Assembly (NCBI GenBank): GCA_036501145.1
Contig: DASYAV010000172.1
Coordinates: 1 to 64,000 of the forward strand
From: PALSA-505 sp036501145
GTDB lineage: Bacteria; Actinomycetota; Actinomycetes; Streptosporangiales; Streptosporangiaceae
Reading direction: 5' to 3'
Length of the DNA: 64,000 nucleotides
Part shown: one piece after another, positions 26,351 through 34,382 of the stretch
How the letters are laid out: each line of letters opens with the position of its first letter
Numbering within the stretch: the stretch's first letter is position 1
Position numbers and translations under genes: made by a program
Notes under the pieces: model-generated
What the model was told of the DNA's origin: nothing
Database searches by the model: none
Seen by the model: only the letters and a program-made list of their open reading frames with translations

Positions 26351-27106
26351 TCAAGATCCGTAAAGCACGATCGTCCGGCCCCGCCGGATCCACCTCCCGC
26401 CTCGCGGCCACGACTGTGTGGAGCGGCCGTGCAGCCTGGGCAGAAGGCCGGGAGCGTATGCCCGGGCCGCCCGCATGGCCGCCGTCCGGGCCGCAGCCTT
26501 CGGCGGTGTGCGCCGTGGGGCGGCGGCGTGCCGGACCGCGGAGCCCGCGTACCTGACCAGCTGCCTGGCCACCTCGAATTCGCGGTCCTCGGCCGACAGG
26601 CCCTCGAGTTCCAGGCCGAGCAGCGAGCCGGCCGCCGTGCCGGCTTTCGCACCGAAGTCCGCGTAGCCTCCCGCCGCGTCCCCGAGGGCGCGCCCGACGA
26701 CGGGGAGGGCCTGTTTGGCCGCGGAGCGCAGGGTGTCGCCGAGGATGCCGCCGAGCGCACGCCCGGTGTCCGAGCGGACGAAGCCGCCGGCCGCCCTGAA
26801 GACGTCGCCGAGAAACTGTTCGAGGTCCTGCTCGCTGGTGACTTCCAGCAGTTCGGCGGCCAGCTCCATTTCTTCCGTTTCGCTGAACGGGCTTTCCAGT
26901 TCCGCGGCGGTCTGGAATTCCTCCTGCTCGGCGTGCGCCGGAGGCCCGCCGAACTCCTCCATCTCGCCGAACTCCGCGAATTCGCTGGTCTCACGGTCGC
27001 CACCCTCGTGGTCGCCGTGCTCCCCGAACTCGCCGCCTTCGAGTTCGCCGACCTCGAACTCGCCGAACGTCTGCTGTTCCAGCTGCGTCCGTCCGATGTC
27101 GTGCAT
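26351..27106 (-). CDS. Acidic glycine-zipper protein, first gene of the sigma-54 operon (gene A)
   Basis: A 251-residue paralogue of gene B. The N-terminal 85 residues are acidic (EFGEFE, ELEGGEFGEHGDHEGGD). The core is DLEQFLGDVFRAAGGF, then ALPVVGRALGDAAGGY and LLGLELEGLSAEDREFEVARQLVRYAGSAVRHAA. It ends GGRWIRRGRTIVLYGS, the same C-terminal motif as gene B. ATG 27106 is chosen for its RBS AGGAGGGAT; an ATG at 27136 lacks one. The 5' leader from the predicted sigma-54 start site is about 80 bases. The shared ending may be a sorting or assembly signal (inference). Confidence 0.82.
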   Translation of the reverse strand: MHDIGRTQLEQQTFGEFEVGELEGGEFGEHGDHEGGDRETSEFAEFGEMEEFGGPPAHAEQEEFQTAAELESPFSETEEMELAAELLEVTSEQDLEQFLGDVFRAAGGFVRSDTGRALGGILGDTLRSAAKQALPVVGRALGDAAGGYADFGAKAGTAAGSLLGLELEGLSAEDREFEVARQLVRYAGSAVRHAAAPRRTPPKAAARTAAMRAARAYAPGLLPRLHGRSTQSWPRGGRWIRRGRTIVLYGS

Positions 27107-27198
27107 CCATCCCTCCTGGGGCTCTCGAGGCGGCATCGCGGCGAGGGCTCGCCCGCCGGGATCTCGCGCCGCCGATCCCGTTGTTCGTCCCTCGTTAG

Positions 27199-27214
27199 TG
27201 CAATTCGCGTGCCA
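27199..27214 (-). promoter_or_regulatory. Consensus sigma-54 (-24/-12) promoter of the seven-gene operon
   Basis: Read on the minus strand the sequence is CC-TGGCACG-CGAA-TTGCA-C, an exact match to the sigma-54 consensus TGGCACG-N4-TTGCW with the invariant GG and GC ten bases apart. The predicted start is near 27188, about 80 bases before the ATG of gene A. It sits in the 267-base gap between gene A and the end of rpoN. The upstream DNA up to 27373 contains CGAAACGAGCTTCG, one possible activator half-site pair. Confidence 0.9.
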
Positions 27215-27373
27215 GGGCCCGCGGCCTCGGGCGGCGCCACCGCGAGACGTGCGGCGGGCGAAGGGCGCTTCGGCCTTGGGGTGGATGACGGCCCGGATAA
27301 CGAAACGAGCTTCGCGGTAGGGCTTTCCCGCGGCGGGCGCCGACGTTGAGCTCCAGGCGCTGCGCCAGCGGGA

Positions 27374-28693
27374 TCAGCGGTGCGCGCTCGGGAGCATCTG
27401 CAGCTGGCTGCGGTACTTCGCTACCGTGCGGCGGGCCACCTGATGACCAGCTCGCTGCAGCAGCTCACACAGCTCCGTGTCGGCGAGCGGACGGCTCTCT
27501 GCCGCGATGAGGTTCTGCAGCTCCAGGCGGATGCCGAGCGAGCCGTCAAAGAAGGCAGCATAGGGAAGCAGGCGGGCCGACGGCAGCAGGGCGTACCGGC
27601 CGGCCGTGGCCCGGCTCACCGTCGAGGGATTGAGCCCAAGACCTGCCGCCACGTCGGCACGGGTCAGCCGCCCGTCGCGCAGCTGGCCGCCGCGCACCAG
27701 GTCGGGGCGCTGGCCCACCAGGTATTCAGTGACCCGCCGCATGGTCGCCCATCGCTGACGCAGCCGGGAGACGAACAGGTCACCCCGTCTCACCAGAGCC
27801 GAGACCGCGGGGTCGTGCCTGGCTACGCGCCGGAAGGACGGGTCAACCCGCAACGACAGGCGCCACTCCTCGACGACTTCCACGGCGAACCCGTCCGGCG
27901 CGCCGGCATCGGCGGATATGACGACGTCCGGTCTGACCGGCACGATCGGCTCCGCTGCCGATGACCCGCCGGGCAGAGCCGGCCGCGGCAGCAGCTCGCG
28001 CCTGATGAAGTCACGGGCCTGCGCGATGTCCTCGGCGCGGACGCCGGCCTGCCGGGCGATCGACGCACCGGCGCCACGGGCGAGGGCGGCCAGATGATCA
28101 GCTATGACCGTGCGGGCTACCGGATTCGTCACCCCGTCGGCTGCCAACCGGTCCATCTGCAGCAGCAGGCAGTCACGCAGATCCCTGGCTGCGATGCCTG
28201 CCGGCCCGGTTTCCCGGAGCGTGCGGATGACACGCTCGACGGAAGCCACGTCGGACCTGCCGACTCCGGCGAGCACGGACGCATTTTCGGTCAGGTAGCC
28301 CCGGTCATCAAGACTGGCCACCACGGCCGCCGCGATCCCGGCGTCGCAGGCGGGCAGCAGTAACCGCAAGTCCCGCAGCACGATCTCAGGCCAACTGGTG
28401 CGGCTAGCCAGGTCCCCCGCGCTGGTTCCTCCCGGGGATAGGCAGGTTTCGGTGTTACCGGCCCGACGGGTCTGCCATCCGCAGTCCCCGCATCGCATGC
28501 CACCGGGCATCCCGCAGCTCGTGCAGGTCTTCGCCGCATCCATCACCAGGGCAGGATTGTCGTCCAGTTCGGCCGCGACCGCCTGCTCCAGCTCGGCCCC
28601 CGGCAGGGCCAGCAGCGCCGCGTAGGCCACGAGTGCGGCGGTAGGCAGCATGCACTGCTGCGGCATCAGGTCAAGAGATGGACTGGACAGCAT
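27374..28693 (-). CDS. rpoN: RNA polymerase sigma-54 factor
   Basis: A 439-residue sigma-54. Region I is short and Gln/Leu-like (LMPQQCMLPTAALVAYAALLAL, then LEQAVAAELDDNPALV). A CxxC-x7-CxxC cluster (C57, C60, C68, C71) follows, an uncommon zinc-ribbon-like insertion. The core-binding part has LDDRGYLTENASVLAGV and TGPAGIAARDLRDCLLLQM. The DNA-binding part has RATMRRV-type helices, the HTH LTRADVAAGLGLNPSTVSRATAGRYALL and the diagnostic RpoN box ARRTVAKYR (420-428). All hallmark regions are present, so it should be active. ATG 28693 follows GAGAGG; GTG 28696 is an alternative. It is same-strand and upstream of the operon and preceded by its own -24/-12-like site. Confidence 0.94.
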   Translation of the reverse strand: MLSSPSLDLMPQQCMLPTAALVAYAALLALPGAELEQAVAAELDDNPALVMDAAKTCTSCGMPGGMRCGDCGWQTRRAGNTETCLSPGGTSAGDLASRTSWPEIVLRDLRLLLPACDAGIAAAVVASLDDRGYLTENASVLAGVGRSDVASVERVIRTLRETGPAGIAARDLRDCLLLQMDRLAADGVTNPVARTVIADHLAALARGAGASIARQAGVRAEDIAQARDFIRRELLPRPALPGGSSAAEPIVPVRPDVVISADAGAPDGFAVEVVEEWRLSLRVDPSFRRVARHDPAVSALVRRGDLFVSRLRQRWATMRRVTEYLVGQRPDLVRGGQLRDGRLTRADVAAGLGLNPSTVSRATAGRYALLPSARLLPYAAFFDGSLGIRLELQNLIAAESRPLADTELCELLQRAGHQVARRTVAKYRSQLQMLPSAHR

Positions 28694-28732
28694 CACGTTG
28701 CCTCTCGGGTAGAGCCTGTGTGCTGGATGTGA

Positions 28733-28748
28733 TGCACGATCCGTGCCA
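28733..28748 (-). promoter_or_regulatory. Near-consensus sigma-54 promoter of rpoN
   Basis: On the minus strand the sequence is CC-TGGCACG-GATC-GTGCA. The -24 half is perfect and the -12 half differs from TTGCA by one base while keeping the essential GC at ten-base spacing. The predicted start is near 28722, giving a leader of about 30 bases to the rpoN ATG. It implies autoregulation of rpoN by sigma-54. Confidence 0.75.
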
Positions 28749-28860
28749 GGTCCCCGTCCGGCTGCCCCTACGTTCGCACCGGGTGCAAGCTGACAGTAGG
28801 GACGAAGGGCCTGCGGCTGGCCAGCCGCGCTGGGTCACGCATGAGCTGGCTGCTCCGACG

Positions 28861-29340
28861 TTAGGCAGGCACGGCGGGCACCGGGCGGCCATCTTCCAGG
28901 TAGACCACTCCGTGGCCGCCGGTCGCCGCCTGCACCCGCCGCCGGATCGGGCCGCGCAGCAGCCGGAAGGCATCGGGCAGGGCGGCGATCCGGGACTCGG
29001 AGATCTCCTCGGGCTGGAGCACGATCGCGGCCAGCCGCTCATCGTCCACCCGGCCACAGTCGAACAGGAACCGGACGCCGCCTGGCTTGCCCGGGCGCGG
29101 CGGGCGGAAATCCACGCAGGCCAGCTTGCCGCTGTGCACGTCGATACCGCATTCTTCGGCGACTTCGCGCTGGCACGCCTGCCAGGGCGTTTCCCCGTTG
29201 GCTTCCATGACGCCGCCGGGGATCGTCCAGCCCGACTTGTAGGTCGGCTTCAAGATGAGCAAGCGGCCGCCCCGGTCGAAGATCAGCGCCCCGGCCGATA
29301 CCGGGATCGCAGGAATCTGCGGATCGCTGTCGCTGGCCAT
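28861..29340 (-). CDS. NUDIX hydrolase
   Basis: A 159-residue NUDIX pyrophosphohydrolase. The Nudix box GX5EX7REUXEEXGU is complete: GGVMEANGETPWQACQREVAEECGI near residues 46-70, preceded by LLILKPTYKSGWTIP. Substrates of this class are nucleoside diphosphate-X compounds; the specificity is not readable. ATG 29340 is used; ATG 29346 two codons earlier is an alternative, and neither has a strong RBS. It lies upstream of rpoN on the same strand with 167 bases between them. Confidence 0.9.
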   Translation of the reverse strand: MASDSDPQIPAIPVSAGALIFDRGGRLLILKPTYKSGWTIPGGVMEANGETPWQACQREVAEECGIDVHSGKLACVDFRPPRPGKPGGVRFLFDCGRVDDERLAAIVLQPEEISESRIAALPDAFRLLRGPIRRRVQAATGGHGVVYLEDGRPVPAVPA

Positions 29341-29440
29341 AACCATCACGCTACGGCCCGGCGCAGCCGTCTCGGCCAAAACCGGCCTTGCGTGGCAGAA
29401 ACGGGTGCGATACCGGCAAACCGTGCAGGATGATCACATC

Positions 29441-29821
29441 ATGAGCTTCGGCATTCTCCTGCAGTCGTTCGCACGGGGCCAGGCCGCGGCGGGGCGCCCC
29501 GATGGGGCGTTCCGCGCACTGGAACCGTATCTGGACGGGAACCCGGCCGGCGGCTTTGCGCGCTTGGCCACGCCCGACGGTGACGCCGACGTGTTCGGGA
29601 TCGGCAGCACCGGGCTGATGATCAACCACGCCTCGGGCGAGTTCATCTGGCAGCTTCTGATCGATGTCGCCGTCGCCGGAGATTACGCGATCATGCCGGT
29701 CGGCCGCCCGGTCTGCCTCGTGCGCGAGGACATGAAGGACGATCTCCCCGAGGAGATGCGGGCCGATGCCGTGGTGGTCCGGTCCGGCACTGACGTGATG
29801 AAGCTCGTCATCGACGACTGA
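29441..29821 (+). CDS. Small hypothetical protein
   Basis: A 126-residue protein beginning MSFGILLQSFARGQAA and ending SGTDVMKLVIDD, with INHASGEFIWQLLIDVAVAGDYAIMPVGRPVCLV in the middle. This resembles small cytoplasmic proteins scattered in actinomycetes and proteobacteria, sometimes seen as immunity-like partners, but no function is known. RBS AGGATGA is eight bases before ATG 29441. It is divergent from the NUDIX gene. Confidence 0.75.
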   Translation: MSFGILLQSFARGQAAAGRPDGAFRALEPYLDGNPAGGFARLATPDGDADVFGIGSTGLMINHASGEFIWQLLIDVAVAGDYAIMPVGRPVCLVREDMKDDLPEEMRADAVVVRSGTDVMKLVIDD

Positions 29822-30001
29822 CGCGAGCAGCCGGCCGGCCCGGGGACCGCACGCTCACCAGGCTCACGGCGGCGATGGCCAGGAACAACCGCAATCAGAT
29901 CGATACCAGGTAAGGGGCAACGTTTTCTGGCTCATGGGCGTTTAATTCTCAAGGGCGGGCAATCGCCTGGTAACGTGCCGTTTTCCGCGGCAGGAGAGTG
30001 A

Positions 30002-31270
30002 ATGGGCGTGGACGTCCCCGTCGCCGACAAGCCGGGCCATGGGCGCCTGCGACGACGCCGCATCATCGTGCTGGTGATCGTCGCCCTGGCGCTGGTCGCG
30101 GCGTCCGGTGGGCTGCTGCTGTCGGCCAGCATCAAATCTCCCGCGCAGCAGGCCGCCGAGGTCAAGGCGCCGGGGCTGACCCGGCTCACCGCCCCGGTGC
30201 AGGACACCGTCATCCGCAACACGGTCCAGGCCAACGGCGTGATCAGCAAGCCGCCGCAGGAGTCGTCGCTCGGCGGCGGGGCCGCGGGCGGCGGGGCCGG
30301 CGGGAACACCCAGCAGGTGGTGACCAAGATCTTCAAGCCGCCGGGCAGCTACGTGTCACCGGGCAACGTGATCATCGAGGTGGCCGGGCAGCCGTTCTTC
30401 GTGTTCCAGGGCTCGGTGCCGGCCTACCGGGACATGGCGCCCGGCGACAGGGGGTCGGATATCGCCCAGCTCCAGGCGGGACTGGAGTCGCTGGGGTTCG
30501 GTATCGGGGCCGACACCAGCGGCGTCTACGGCCGGGGCACCGCCGCGGCGGTCGCCGCCTTCTACAACCGCCTCGGCTACATCGCGCCAGCGGTGAAACT
30601 CGGCCCGAAGGCGGATCGCGGGGCCGAGGTCCCGCTGTCGGAGATCATGTTCGTGCACAGGTTCCCCGCCCGGGTGGCCAAGCTCGGCGGCAAGGTGGGC
30701 GGCCTCGTGAGCGGCTCGCTGGTGACGCTGACGTTGGGCACCCCGCAGGTCAAGGGCCAGCTCAATCCGGCCTACGGCGCGCTGGTCCGGCCCGGCATGC
30801 ACGTCACGATCACGACCCAGGGCAGCCCCGCCGTCGCCCACGGCACCATCGAGTCGGTCAGCAGGAAGGCGCAGAGCAGCGGCAGCGTCTCCGGCGGCCT
30901 GTACTACCCGTTCTACCTCAACCTGAGCCAGCCGCTGCCGTCGTCGATGGGCCCGGGCCAGAACGTCATCATGTCCATCCGGGCGGCGCAAAGCAGCGGG
31001 CGGATGCTCGCGGTGCCCGAGGCCGCGTTGTTCGCCGGGCAGGACGGCAGGGACTACGTCTCCAAGGTGACCGGCCCCGATTCCGCCACCAGGGTCCCGG
31101 TCTCGGTGGTGACCACGGGCGACGGCCTGGTCGGGGTCGCGCCCAGCACGGCCGGCGCGCTCAAGGCGGGCGACCAGGTCGTCACCGGCGAGAACTACCT
31201 GGCGAACCCGGTGCGCGGCGGCGGGCAGGCGCCCGCCCAGTCCGGCACGCTGAAGATTTCGGGTCCGTGA
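30002..31270 (+). CDS. HlyD/MacA-like membrane fusion protein with peptidoglycan-binding domain
   Basis: A 422-residue periplasm/cell-wall-side adaptor of a MacB-type exporter. It has an N-terminal signal-anchor (RRIIVLVIVALALVAASGGLLLSA, about 20-43). A PG_binding_1 module follows (PGDRGSDIAQLQAGLESLGF to TAAAVAAFYNRLGY, about 143-185). The last two thirds contain barrel-sandwich/HlyD-like strands (GMHVTITTQGSPAVAHGTIESV; MLAVPEAALFAG). RBS AGGAGAG precedes ATG 30002. Its stop overlaps the start of the ATPase gene, so the exporter is one operon with the next three genes. Confidence 0.9.
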   Translation: MGVDVPVADKPGHGRLRRRRIIVLVIVALALVAASGGLLLSASIKSPAQQAAEVKAPGLTRLTAPVQDTVIRNTVQANGVISKPPQESSLGGGAAGGGAGGNTQQVVTKIFKPPGSYVSPGNVIIEVAGQPFFVFQGSVPAYRDMAPGDRGSDIAQLQAGLESLGFGIGADTSGVYGRGTAAAVAAFYNRLGYIAPAVKLGPKADRGAEVPLSEIMFVHRFPARVAKLGGKVGGLVSGSLVTLTLGTPQVKGQLNPAYGALVRPGMHVTITTQGSPAVAHGTIESVSRKAQSSGSVSGGLYYPFYLNLSQPLPSSMGPGQNVIMSIRAAQSSGRMLAVPEAALFAGQDGRDYVSKVTGPDSATRVPVSVVTTGDGLVGVAPSTAGALKAGDQVVTGENYLANPVRGGGQAPAQSGTLKISGP

Positions 31271-32028
31271 CGATGACCGCCGAGCCGGTGATCAGGCTGT
31301 CCTCGGTCGCCTTCACCTACCGTGGCCCGCCGCCCGTCACCGCCCTCAAGCCGACGAACCTGGTCATCTACCGGGGTGAGCACGTCGCGATCACCGGGCC
31401 GTCGGGGTCGGGCAAGTCGACGCTGCTGAACCTGCTCGGCCTGCTCGACAAGCCCACCGAGGGCACGATCGAGATCGACGGCATCGACGTGGGAACGGCC
31501 GCTGAGCGTGACCGCGCCGCGGTGCGGGCGCGCCGCATCGGATTCATCTTCCAGTCCTTCCACCTGCTGCCGTACCGGACGTCGATCGAGAACGTGATGC
31601 TCGCGCAGGTCTACGCCGACCAGCCACGGGGGCACCGGCGGGCGGCGGCGATGGCCGCGCTGGAGCAGGTCGGGCTGGCCGGCCGGGCGCACGCACTGCC
31701 CACGGCGCTGTCTGGTGGCGAGCGGCAGCGGGTCGCGATCGCGCGTGCGCTGGTGAACCGCCCGTCGCTGCTGATGTGTGACGAGCCGACCGGCAACCTG
31801 GACACCGTCACCACCGAGGAACTCATCGGCCTGCTCGGCGGGCTGCACCGCCAGGGGACCACGCTGGTGGTGATCACCCACAACCCGGCGGTGGCGCGGC
31901 GGGCGCAGCGGCAGATCACGATCCGCGACGGCCAGCTGGCCGAGCAGCCTCCCGCGCAGCAGCCGCAGCCTCCGCACCCACCGGGCAGCCGGCCCAGCGA
32001 GGACACCCATGCCTTTCCTGACTCGTAG
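31267..32028 (+). CDS. ABC transporter ATP-binding protein, MacB/LolD type
   Basis: A 253-residue ABC ATPase. Walker A is GPSGSGKST, the signature is LSGGERQRVAIARAL, Walker B is LLMCDEPTGNLD and the H-loop is VVITHN, all with MacB/LolD-type spacing. It powers the export of an unknown substrate together with the permease that overlaps its 3' end by 20 bases. The GTG start overlaps the previous stop (GTGA); ATG 31273 is an alternative. The C-terminal 25 residues are Pro/Gln-rich. Confidence 0.93.
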   Translation: MTMTAEPVIRLSSVAFTYRGPPPVTALKPTNLVIYRGEHVAITGPSGSGKSTLLNLLGLLDKPTEGTIEIDGIDVGTAAERDRAAVRARRIGFIFQSFHLLPYRTSIENVMLAQVYADQPRGHRRAAAMAALEQVGLAGRAHALPTALSGGERQRVAIARALVNRPSLLMCDEPTGNLDTVTTEELIGLLGGLHRQGTTLVVITHNPAVARRAQRQITIRDGQLAEQPPAQQPQPPHPPGSRPSEDTHAFPDS

Positions 32029-33253
32029 GCGGGTCCGCGGCGGCGTTCCCCGGTCCCGGCTGCGGATCCGCGACCTGGGCAGCGAGGCGCTGGCCGGGCT
32101 GCTCCAGCGGCCGGGCCGGTCCGCGCTGACCCTGCTGGGCGTGATGCTGGGCATCGGCAGCTTCGTCGCCATCGTCGGGATCGCACAGACCGCGTCCGGC
32201 CAGATCGGCAAGCAGTTCAACGTCTTGCAGGCCTCCACGGCCTACGTGTTCGACGTCGGGGCCGCCAAGTCATCACCCCCGGCCATGGATTTTCCCCCGA
32301 ACGCCGACTCGCTGGCCGGCCGGATCCACGGCGTGGTCGCCGCCGGGGTCTACTGGCCGGTGCAGTTCAAGCAGGCCGCGGTGGCCGCCTATGCCAGCGG
32401 CTTCCTCGCCTCGGATCGTGCCCTGCCGGTGACGGCCGCCAGTCCCGGCCTGCTGGCCGCGGCCGGTGTGAAGGTCGTCTCCGGGACGCTGTTCAACCAG
32501 TTCCATGAATCCCGCAGCCAGAACGTCGCCGTGATCGGCGAAAGCGTCGCCGCCAGCCTGGGCATCACCAGCCTGGAGGATCAGCCCGCCATCTTCATCG
32601 ACGGCCAGCCGTTCACCGTGATCGGGATAGTCTCGAACTCACAGCGGCTGCCCCAGGTCGACGTCGGGGTGACGGTGCCGGAGAGCACCGCGCTGCGGCT
32701 GTGGGGGCCGCCCACGCGAGAGCAGGCCGAGATGCTGATCCACACCCGGCTCAACGCGGCCAAGGTGGTGGCTGAGCAGGCCCCGGTCGCGATCCGGCCC
32801 GACAATCCCACGCTGCTCAAGGGCGCCGCCGCCCCCAGCGCGGCCCAGATACAGCACAACGTCAACACCAGCCTCAACGCCCTGTACCTGACGCTGGCGG
32901 GGATCGCGCTGATCGTCGGCGCGGTGGGGATCGCGAACACCACCCTGGTCGCGGTGCTGGAGCGAGCGGGAGAGATCGGGCTCCGCCGGGCGCTGGGGGC
33001 GCGGCCCCGCCACGTCGGAATCCAGTTCCTGACCGAGTCCACCGCGCTGGGCCTGTTCGGCGGGCTGATCGGCACCAGCCTGGGAGTGGTCACGATTCTG
33101 GTGATCACGGTCTACCGGCACTGGACCGCGCTGCTGGACCCGCGGGTCGTGATCGCCGCGCCGCTCGCGGGGGCGGTGGTGGGGCTGCTGGCCGGCCTGT
33201 ATCCCGCCGTGCGCGCCAGCCTGCTGGAGCCCGCCGATGCGCTCCGCCGCTGA
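32009..33253 (+). CDS. MacB-like ABC transporter permease (FtsX family)
   Basis: A 414-residue permease. TM1 is near residues 38-60 (LTLLGVMLGIGSFVAIVGIA), followed by an extracytoplasmic MacB_PCD domain of about 200 residues (ITSLEDQPAIFIDGQPFTVIGIV). Three C-terminal TMs follow (LYLTLAGIALIVGAVGIANTTLV; ALGLFGGLIGTSLGVVTILVI; VVIAAPLAGAVVGLLAGLYPAV). The ERAGEIGLRRALGARPRHV coupling segment is standard for this family. It works with the ATPase and the fusion protein in a tripartite exporter. Confidence 0.92.
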   Translation: MPFLTRRRVRGGVPRSRLRIRDLGSEALAGLLQRPGRSALTLLGVMLGIGSFVAIVGIAQTASGQIGKQFNVLQASTAYVFDVGAAKSSPPAMDFPPNADSLAGRIHGVVAAGVYWPVQFKQAAVAAYASGFLASDRALPVTAASPGLLAAAGVKVVSGTLFNQFHESRSQNVAVIGESVAASLGITSLEDQPAIFIDGQPFTVIGIVSNSQRLPQVDVGVTVPESTALRLWGPPTREQAEMLIHTRLNAAKVVAEQAPVAIRPDNPTLLKGAAAPSAAQIQHNVNTSLNALYLTLAGIALIVGAVGIANTTLVAVLERAGEIGLRRALGARPRHVGIQFLTESTALGLFGGLIGTSLGVVTILVITVYRHWTALLDPRVVIAAPLAGAVVGLLAGLYPAVRASLLEPADALRR

Positions 33254-34382
33254 CTTCCGGCCGGACGGGGCCCGCCGGAAGGGCCCCGGCGTGACGTTCG
33301 CCCGCGGTGCGGCCGCCCTGGTGGCCGGCTGCCTGCTGGGCGCGTGCACGGCGAGTCCGGCGAACCACGGCGGTGCCCACGCCGGAGGGCACGCCTCGCC
33401 GCCCGCGCGCCACGTCTTCGGCCGGCCGGTGCTTCTTCCTGGCGCGGTGGTCGGCGGTCCCGGCGGGGCTATTGCGTTCAGCGGGCCGGTGACGTTCATC
33501 GGCGGCTCGGGTGGCGGGGGATCCCGTCCCAAGATCACGCTGCCGCCGATCCCCCCGGCGAACTCCAGCCTGACGGTCACCATGCCGCTGGAGGCATACC
33601 AGGCGATCTCGACCCAGCAGCAGGAGGCGCTCGCGGACGCCAGCAACCTGCTGATCCAGCGCTGCATGGCGGCCCGGGGCTTCGATGACACGACCTCCGC
33701 CTCCTCGCCGTTCTCCAGCGTGGCCTCGCTGGAATCGATCGAGACCGGCGGGGCGGGCCTGACCGGTGCCGCGCAGGCGCGGACGTTCGGGTTCGTGCAT
33801 CCCAAGGGGGCCGGGTCGTCATCCTCCGAACCGGCGATCATCGGCATCGTCGGCGCGGCCGGGTTCGGCCAGTCGCTGAAGGCCGGCCGGGGCTACGCCG
33901 AAGCGCTGTATGGCTTCGGTCCCGGAAGCAGTAGCGGCCCGGGCGGCCACGTCAGCTGCCTGGAGCAGTCGAGCAAGGATGTGTACGGGCCGACCGTCGG
34001 CGAGCCGGCGCCCGACCCCGTGCCGCAGATCGCCCAGCAGGCGGTGGGTTTCACGGCGAGCGACCCGCGGATCCACGCGGTCGAGCAGGCATGGTCGAGA
34101 TGCATGGCCCGGCACTTCTACCACTACAGCACCCCCCAGCAACTGGAAGGCAAGCACTGGAAGTCCCCGCCCAACAAGGCCGAGATCGACACGGCGGCCG
34201 CCGACGTCGCCTGCAAGATCAAGACCAACCTGCTGAACACCTGGCTGGCCGTGGAGGCCGCCTACCAGCAGGCCCTCATCGGGCGTAACCTGGCCACCCT
34301 CACGCAGCTTCAGGCCAACTTCGCCCCGCTGCTGCGCCGCGCCAACGCCGCCCTGGACGCGTCGGCACTACCTTCTTCGTAG
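33237..34382 (+). CDS. Lipoprotein of the MacAB-like operon
   Basis: A 381-residue protein with a lipobox signal peptide: a hydrophobic segment (FARGAAALVAGCLLGACTAS) ending LGAC, so Cys near residue 37 is the likely lipidated residue. The mature part has a Gly/Pro-rich linker and then a helical domain (EAYQAISTQQQEALADASNLLIQRCMAARGF; HAVEQAWSRCMARHFYHY). It overlaps the permease by 17 bases and presumably acts with the exporter. Its 3' end overlaps the convergent DUF3800 gene by 73 bases. Start ATG 33237. Confidence 0.8.
   Translation: MRSAADFRPDGARRKGPGVTFARGAAALVAGCLLGACTASPANHGGAHAGGHASPPARHVFGRPVLLPGAVVGGPGGAIAFSGPVTFIGGSGGGGSRPKITLPPIPPANSSLTVTMPLEAYQAISTQQQEALADASNLLIQRCMAARGFDDTTSASSPFSSVASLESIETGGAGLTGAAQARTFGFVHPKGAGSSSSEPAIIGIVGAAGFGQSLKAGRGYAEALYGFGPGSSSGPGGHVSCLEQSSKDVYGPTVGEPAPDPVPQIAQQAVGFTASDPRIHAVEQAWSRCMARHFYHYSTPQQLEGKHWKSPPNKAEIDTAAADVACKIKTNLLNTWLAVEAAYQQALIGRNLATLTQLQANFAPLLRRANAALDASALPSS

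Noticed and set aside
30356..30991. Minus frame inside the MacA-like gene
   Set aside because: Shadow frame without motifs.
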